A stretch of 25,126 nt of DNA. Source: Jimgerdemannia flammicorona. Lineage: Eukaryota; Mucoromycota; Endogonomycetes; Endogonales; Endogonaceae. The DNA lies in contig RBNI01001012.1 of assembly GCA_003990745.1 (NCBI GenBank), positions 1 through 25,126 on the forward strand, given 5' to 3'. Position numbers and translations under genes: made by a program. The number at the start of each line of letters is the position of its first letter. Position 1 is the stretch's first letter. Positions 19,892 through 25,126 of this stretch are shown here, piece after piece. The notes under the pieces were generated by a model that did no database searches, was not told the DNA's origin, and was given only the letters and a program-made list of their open reading frames with translations.

Positions 19892-20707
19892 GGGGTGATA
19901 GGCAAAAGGTGGGAAGGGAGGTGCAGTAACATTGCGGTGGTGAGGGCGCGCTGGTGCGTGGCCATGTTGGCTCGGAACGATCCGGTTGGGCGTACGAGCT
20001 TTGTTGTGCACGCCGAGCTGGCCTGTTTGGCTCGGGACATCCCATCTTTATACAGTATTCGACATTTAACCTTTGTAACAAAACCTATAGTTGATAATAT
20101 ATGTACGCATATCTGCAATGATATCATCCGTTTCTTCGATTCTGGAAATTGATCCATTTCGCGTAATAGAGACTCATACATAAAATTCTGCAGTATTTTG
20201 TTAAGAGGTTGGATCTCCCAACGAATAAAGCGAGACCATGCTGTTCATTCAGGTCAGTATATAGTTGGCATAGTCTTAAATGAGCGTGGATATATTTCTT
20301 GCCCACCATCTCCTGTTGGGTATATTCAATAACTTGTCGTCGCCATACAGGTGCGCTCGATAAAAAGCAACCGTTTAAGAATGCACCTGACACCAGGTGT
20401 GGTGTCGGGAACGTATCGGTGTGTGTACTTCCCCAGATCTCAACCACCAGCTTGCTGTCAGTCTTCAAGCACAAGGTCTCCCACCAGATCTTAATAATAT
20501 AGCTCAAAAAAGTTAGTTTTTTTTTTTTTTTTTTTAAAAAAATCCTAATAACATTCGAAATATATTGTAATGGTGACCCCAGATTGATGACATCAGCACA
20601 GGAGACAGCCTTTCCTTGCAAGCCACCAGATCGGAGTACAAGAAGATCATATGGCATATAAGATGAGCAATGATGACCAACTGTGAGTCATTGTGACCAC
20701 AGTACAA
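19892..20707. other. DPL1 3' flank grading into transposon-derived DNA
   Basis: No gene was recognised. The first 200 bp are probably the DPL1 3' UTR. A T19 run followed by A7 lies at 20517-20542. The 170 bp after that read straight into the target-site duplication at 20708, so they are the left flank of the insertion described next. A 177-codon minus-strand frame (20124-20657) crosses the homopolymer and lacks family motifs. Confidence 0.45.
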
Positions 20708-20723
20708 GCATTCTGAAGAATAT
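20708..20723 (+). repeat. Target-site duplication, left copy
   Basis: The 16 bases gcattctgaagaatat are repeated exactly at 22035-22050, directly after a poly(A) tail. The two bases before it (aa) also match, though the right side is then inside the A run. Confidence 0.85.
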
Positions 20724-21327
20724 GACATCCCTTTCTCCGCTACCTTACCGGTCACAAGGTTTGGTAGGCAACCTTCCGAGTCCCCTTTTCCCTATTATTA
20801 CCCCCTCTACTTTGGGTTGGTTTGCTGTGCCTGCATAGGCATGGTGGGAGGAGGGCAATGGTGATGAGTTGCCCCTTTATCGGTGTCAGATCGGTGTCTT
20901 CTCCACTTTTTCGCGGTTTCTGGTATCTTCAGCTGCATCTGGAGTACATCCGTTTTGGTGCGGCACCTTCTTTCTTTTGCCATCGCCAACAAGGTGTTGT
21001 CTTGGTGTATCTCGGGCTACATAGGGAGTCGGCTGACCTTGGGCGTCAAGTGCTCAGTGTAGGTTACCTGCAGGTCCTCGGTGCCTGTGGTGGGGCCCTC
21101 TGGCTTTGGCGAGCTTCCTGGCGAGCGCGGTTCTGGTGTAGGTGACTGCTTTTCGGGTGATGTCGGGATGGGAGGGGAGATGGCCGTCACAGATAGGAGG
21201 AAGGGTGATTACGGTGAACCAGTGGGGTGCCAGGCTGGGGGCGGTCATCGGGGCTGGGGTGGACAATATTTCGGTGGGGCCTTTCAATTGGCTGGTGGGG
21301 GGTGGGGTGGTGCAGGGGCTGGCGTCC

Positions 21328-21480
21328 TGGCTGTACTCAACTGGAACTGGGAGTTGACGTGGCAATGCGATCGAGGCCTGCAGGCTTAGGGAGTGGGACC
21401 TTCCTCATTTGGCAGTACCCGACTAGAACCGGGAGCTGACATGGCAATGTGATCGAGGCCCACAGGCTCGGGGAGTGGGA
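21328..21480 (+). repeat. 71-bp degenerate direct repeat, period 82
   Basis: Bases 21328-21398 resemble 21410-21480. The shared core reads tggcaatg-gatcgaggcc, then caggct-gggagtggga. Several differences are C/T or G/A transitions. It lies inside the poly(A)-ended insertion. Confidence 0.75.
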
Positions 21481-21793
21481 GTGGGGTCTTTTCAGGCCCT
21501 AGCCCATGTGTAAGTCCTTTACTCACCCGCTTTGAATCCACTTTGCTCTCTGTTGGTTAGTTGGGGGGTTTTTATTTGCCTCAGGCTTTCCTTTGGAGTT
21601 TGGGGGGCTATTCTTTATTCAGTCCTGGTGCTGCTAGATCTGACGCGTAGGTGTGCTCTCACATGTAAATGATGATCCAGCCCTGGTGAGCAGACAAGTC
21701 TAGTCTATGTCATGGGGGTCGACTTAGCCGGTGTTCAACAGGCATAGCTGGAGCAGTGGGACTGCTGGACAATTTAGTGGCCTAGGTTAATAG

Positions 21794-21987
21794 GGGGATA
21801 TTGTTCGGTGGGTGGTGGGGGAGGGTTTTGGCCTATATAGTCTAGGTTCCCTTCTAATAAAAATCTGCGAGACTATGAGTCTATTAAAAAAAAAAAAAAA
21901 GGGGATATAGAACGATGGGAGGAGGGGGAGGATTTTGGCCTATATAGTCTAGGATCCCATCTAATAAAAAACTGCGAGACTATGAGA

Positions 21988-22034
<47 letters not shown>
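21794..22034 (+). repeat. Duplicated 3' tail of the insertion, each copy with an A run
   Basis: Copy 1 (21794-21900) and copy 2 (21901-22034) both contain ttttggcctatatagtctag, then ctaataaaaa, then ctgcgagactatgag, then a poly(A) run of 15 or 42. They are adjacent and in the same orientation. Confidence 0.85.
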
Positions 22035-22035
<1 letters not shown>

Positions 22036-22050
22036 CATTCTGAAGAATAT
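22035..22050 (+). repeat. Target-site duplication, right copy
   Basis: Exact match to 20708-20723, directly abutting the A42 tail. What follows (aaaagaaagatc...) is the continuation of the pre-insertion target. Confidence 0.85.
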
Positions 22051-22134
22051 AAAAGAAAGATCAAGAAACTGCAGTAACAGCAACTAACAAGACCCACCAA
22101 TCCCAAAATAGCTCAAAGATTTACCACAAACAAA

Positions 22135-23557
22135 ATGCCTACTACCTGCCAAACCTCAAGATCAAGGAACCATCAAGGTATCTTAGTCGAAGAAAAGATA
22201 TTCCAAGACATCAGAAGAGCCATGGAGACCTACACAAGAAGGACTTCCAGTGTCAATCTGGGTACTGCAGACCCTTATTACTTTATCCTTTACTGCTATG
22301 AAATGGAAACAAGGATCACCATTACTACTGAATGCCTCCAAATGTGACAGGAGTATAAAATAGGAAACCTCCTCTGCCAGGAGTTCCCACAGACCAGCAC
22401 TCAAGAGCTACAAGATGCCACTTCCATGGATATATGTGAAACACATTATCAATATAGCAAGCAATATACATTCTGGTGAGCATACTGGGCAGGGGGGCCC
22501 CAGTGCCTTTGACTGGCAGCATGTGGGGGGGGGTCAAGGTATTGGTATTGGCATGCCAAGTACTTCAATGAGAGGATGTAGGGCCAGGGGTGATGGCAGA
22601 GGAGGTGCAAGGCTGTACAGGGGAGGGAGGATGACCTTCATGGATAAAGTCAGGATGAGAAAGCAGGTGACTGGGCTAGATGGCTGGCTGGAGCTGGGGA
22701 AGGCATCTGCTACCATGAGTGGCAAGGAGGCCTCTCCACTAGAGGGTCAGCGTAGTGGGGCTGGAGGTATAGTAGCTGAGGCGGTGACTGCTGATGGCAG
22801 TGTGACGGGCAATCTGGAAAAAAATCTAGATGTGATGGCTGATGGGGGACCTGGACAGGGGTGCGGCATAAGACCTGGGGACCTGGCTGATGGTGTGACA
22901 GGTCTCGTGGCAGCCCCATTACTCAAAAAGTCTAGATCAGAATTCACCATCACACTGTACTTCCATGGCTTGGTGGTGATGGCGAAGATGGTGCTGGGGC
23001 TGCTGGCTAGCGAGGTGAATGGTGCGGCCTCGGTTAAGTTCTTGAAGAAGCTGGAGGCAGTCAAGGTGGGGTTTGAAGAGAAGGATTTGCTACTGGAGAC
23101 AGTGGAGAAGGATGTGGTGGTTGGAGGGATTTCGGTACCAATGGCAAGGTGTATACATTGGGATCCCCAAGTAGTTCATCTGGTGATTGCAGATATGCTG
23201 ACAGTGAAGAAGGAGGAGGGGAGGAAGCTGGTCACAGATGTGGTGAAAGAGTACAGCAAGGTGGTCAACATTGGGTTCAGGGTATGGGAGGGGACTGAGC
23301 TCAGGACAGGAGATATGGATGTCTGGTTGAGGCTGTTTGAGATAGAGAATACCAGGAAGGCTAGGGACTGGCCAGTGGTACTGAAGTGGGGCCCGGTAGA
23401 GTACAAGGTATCGAGGGTGAAGGGGTCAGAGAAAGATGAGAAGGACCTGCTGGAGGTGCTTGAGGACCTGGCGGGGGCTGTGGAGAGGAGGCAAAGGGCT
23501 TGGAGGGCTTATGAGGCTAGGACAGTAGTGGAGGTGATTGAGAGCAAGAAGGTGTGA
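22135..23557 (+). pseudogene. Decayed ORF1-like protein of a non-LTR retrotransposon (tentative)
   Basis: An ATG at 22135 opens a frame that meets TGA at 22345-22347. It continues in the same frame to TGA at 22477-22479, while a different frame becomes open from about 22415 and runs to a stop at 23555-23557. It reads as one older coding region with a nonsense change and a frameshift. The long part (about 380 codons) has a Gly/Ser/Met-rich first half. In the second half a pattern resembles the RRM-like domain of LINE ORF1 proteins: FTITLYFHGL, then KKLEAVKVGFEEKDLL, then GGISVPMARCIHWDP, then RTGDMDVWLRLFE and WGPVEYKV. No CCHC knuckle was seen. After the stop the same frame continues with MDKVLWEKAK to about 23684. 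The strand is strikingly purine-rich. The assignment comes from pattern memory of ORF1 domains and is uncertain. Confidence 0.45.
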
Positions 23558-23729
23558 ATGGACAAGGTGCTCTGGGAGAAGGCAAAGGGGAGACAGCTGC
23601 AGAAGAATTTGCTGACCAGCTTGGATGGGGGTCAGAAGGTAGGGGCTATGGAGGAGAGTGCTGGAGCGAGTGCTAGCATCTGAGCAGAGGCTGGGCGGCA
23701 AGGGGAGAAGATAAAGGAGAGTGGGGGAC

Positions 23730-24590
23730 AGGAGTCCAGATGATATCCCACATACCACAGCTTTGGCAGCCAGTACACATTCAACACCATCATCCTTTCT
23801 ACCAAGAATATATGCCAACCACTCCATCTTAAGAGAACATTCTCCCATACTAGTAGTTACTATTTCCACCACACATGGGGCAGAAGGGACTCATACCAAA
23901 AAGTAGATCTCCAAGTACCAAACTGGTTCTCCTGCTAGAACTACTGTTCCAATCATACTACTGTCAACTATTTCTCTACCTAGCACCAAAGTCTCACACT
24001 TGTACTAGTTGAGTTTAGTATCTGAGCCTCTCTCATACCATTCTACAGTCCTCCTTAATTTCTCTACATCCTCTAATAAACTCAGTCTAACCACTATATT
24101 ATCTGCAAAAGCCCCCACCTTTCAGTTAATTCCCAAAATGTCCAAACCTCCAATTCAATGCCAGATTCTATTCAATAGGGGCTCTAAGGAAAGGGTATAT
24201 AGGATGGATGACAAAGGATCCCCTTGTGGTACCCTATAACCTAGTGGAAACATCACACTCCTGTATCCATTCACCACCAATACTACTTGACTGTTTTCCA
24301 ATAGACTAATTAGTGACCTCCTGAACTCTGGGAGAACACCCACACATTTCAGCACTCCCTCCAGCCAGACCCTCCTCACCCTGTCATATGTCTTCTTCTG
24401 ATCTAGAAACACTAACCAGCCATCAACCCCAGCTGCCTGAGCTCCTTCAATCACTCCATAGACTCAGGCAGTTCTATCTCGGATCAACTGACCACCAACA
24501 AATCCCCTCTGCTCCATACCTAGTACCTACTGAGTGATCTCCTGTAGTCTAGTTACCAAGATCTTCATTATCAGCTTGCAGTCTATGTGT
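23730..24590 (-). pseudogene. LINE-type reverse transcriptase remnant, catalytically broken
   Basis: The minus strand encodes recognisable non-LTR reverse transcriptase blocks: DCKLIMKILVTRLQ, then QRGFVGGQLI, then VIEGAQAAGVDGWLVFLDQ, then TYDRV-x3-WLEGVL, then VVNGYRSVMFPLG with VPQGDPLSSILYTL, then GAFADNIVV, then KLN-x-YKCETLVLG. The longest open stretch is 24454-24155. Flanking blocks are interrupted by stops, for example TAG and TGA upstream of VIEGAQ and TGA after LLNRIWH. The active-site box, normally FADD, reads FADN at 24112-24098, so the second catalytic Asp is lost. No endonuclease domain lies within the visible segment. It faces the ORF1-like pseudogene head to tail-end in opposite orientation. 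Family assignment as a fungal LINE is firm; the clade is not resolved. Confidence 0.88.
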
Positions 24591-25126
24591 AAGAGGGTTG
24601 CTTTTTAGGGTAACCGTTACGTAGTTCTGGAAGGGTTTTCTGGAAGTTCTGGATATTCTGGAAGACCGTTTTCTTATGGTCAAGATCAATTTCATATGGA
24701 GTGCATCCTCTACGCTTATTGATTTCAAGATCGGGTTGACGTCTCAACCAAAGTCCTTTTTCGGACTAGTTCTGGATGTTCAGGATTTTCCGTATTTCAG
24801 GAAGTTCAAGAAACTAAGACCAGCTTAGTTGAATTGGCGTATCGCTGTAGACAATACCCAATTAGGAAATTTCGTGATGGGGTTAGGAGTAGGACCTAAC
24901 AGGGAGTGGATTTACTTAAGAGTGGTTTGTGGGTTATTAAATAGGTTTATTCACTATTCATGATAGTGCTATACTAGGAGTAGTTGTGTGAAGGGATATT
25001 TGTGGGGAAGTGCTCAGGAGTTGTGTTCAGATTGTTCAGGTCTGAGATTCTGAGGTCTGGGGGAGGGGGTATTTATACTAGTGAGGGGCTATCTGGACTA
25101 TGCTAAATATGGATGTAGCACTAAGT
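24591..25126. other. Unassigned flank rich in TTCNNGAN units
   Basis: No coding frame is supported. Between 24625 and 24812 there is a cluster of TTC-NN-GAA and TTC-NN-GAT units. A TATA-like tatttatac lies near 25070, close to the window edge. It could be a retroelement promoter or LTR fragment, or ordinary spacer. Confidence 0.4.

Larger units (their letters stand above)
20724..22034 (+). mobile_element. Poly(A)-ended retroposed insertion (non-LTR type), about 1.3 kb
   Basis: The segment lies between two exact 16-bp direct repeats and ends in A42 (21993-22034), immediately followed by the right repeat. This is the signature of target-primed reverse transcription as used by LINEs and elements mobilised by them. 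Inside are a G/T-rich stretch with a 71-bp degenerate repeat pair and a tail sequence present twice, each copy with its own A run (21886-21900 and 21993-22034). No intact coding frame above about 107 codons exists and no reverse transcriptase motif was seen. It is therefore a 5'-truncated LINE or a non-autonomous passenger. The duplication is perfect, suggesting a relatively recent event. Confidence 0.8.

Noticed and set aside
20124..20657. 177-codon minus-strand frame downstream of DPL1
   Set aside because: It runs through a T19/A7 homopolymer giving poly-Lys and shows no domain signature; treated as transposon-flank debris.
24625..24665. Canonical continuous heat shock element
   Set aside because: Units repeat every 9 bp rather than 10, so only isolated TTCNNGAA dimer sites are present; kept as a finding at reduced strength.
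1..25126. CRISPR arrays, bacterial operons or phage genes
   Set aside because: No regularly spaced direct repeats with unique spacers, and genes are spliced eukaryotic ones.

Overview
The window looks like nuclear DNA of an intron-rich, non-yeast fungus. Ten protein-coding genes are packed into about 19 kb. Their introns are short (64-256 nt) with GT...AG ends and mostly GTRNGT donors, and intergenic gaps are often under 160 bp. The gene content fits a fungus: a Ste50-type SAM-RA adaptor, Oct1, Alg14, Dpl1 and Fyv7. Retained SUGP1 and the intron density argue against budding yeast; the sequence alone does not settle basidiomycete versus an early-diverging lineage.

Layout, left to right. (1) 1-360: extremely AT-rich tandem repeat with long T-run/A-run junctions. 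(2) 1005-3152: divergent pair SNU23 (-) and FYV7-like (+). (3) 3812-6512: Ste50-like SAM/RA adaptor (-), with up to nine exons including a 17-nt one. (4) 7165-9934: three mitochondrial translation genes: mL54 (-) and uL24m (+), whose start codons are 83 bp apart, then mitochondrial IF3 (-). (5) 10062-13562: ALG14 (-), divergent from a SUGP1-type SURP/G-patch splicing factor (+). (6) 14621-19891: mitochondrial intermediate peptidase OCT1 (-), divergent from sphingosine-1-phosphate lyase DPL1 (+). (7) About 20.5-25.1 kb: a transposon graveyard.

Functional themes are spliceosome components (SNU23, SUGP1), mitochondrial translation and import processing (mL54, uL24m, IF3m, Oct1), rRNA processing (Fyv7), lipid-linked glycan synthesis (Alg14), sphingolipid breakdown (Dpl1) and MAPK signalling (Ste50). 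Four of the gene pairs are divergent and share promoters of 83-156 bp. I see no evidence that these genes form one pathway; the repeated divergent pairing is the main organisational feature.

The accessory tail holds the clearest mobile-element evidence. A poly(A)-terminated insertion (20724-22034) is flanked by a perfect 16-bp target-site duplication. It sits upstream of a decayed ORF1-like reading frame (22135-23557). Facing it on the other strand is a decayed LINE reverse transcriptase (about 24590-23730) whose catalytic FADD motif reads FADN. The last 500 bp carry an unexplained cluster of TTCNNGAN units. All exon structures were deduced by reading splice sites and checking frame; none is supported by transcripts. 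I did not find a convincing wholly new system.
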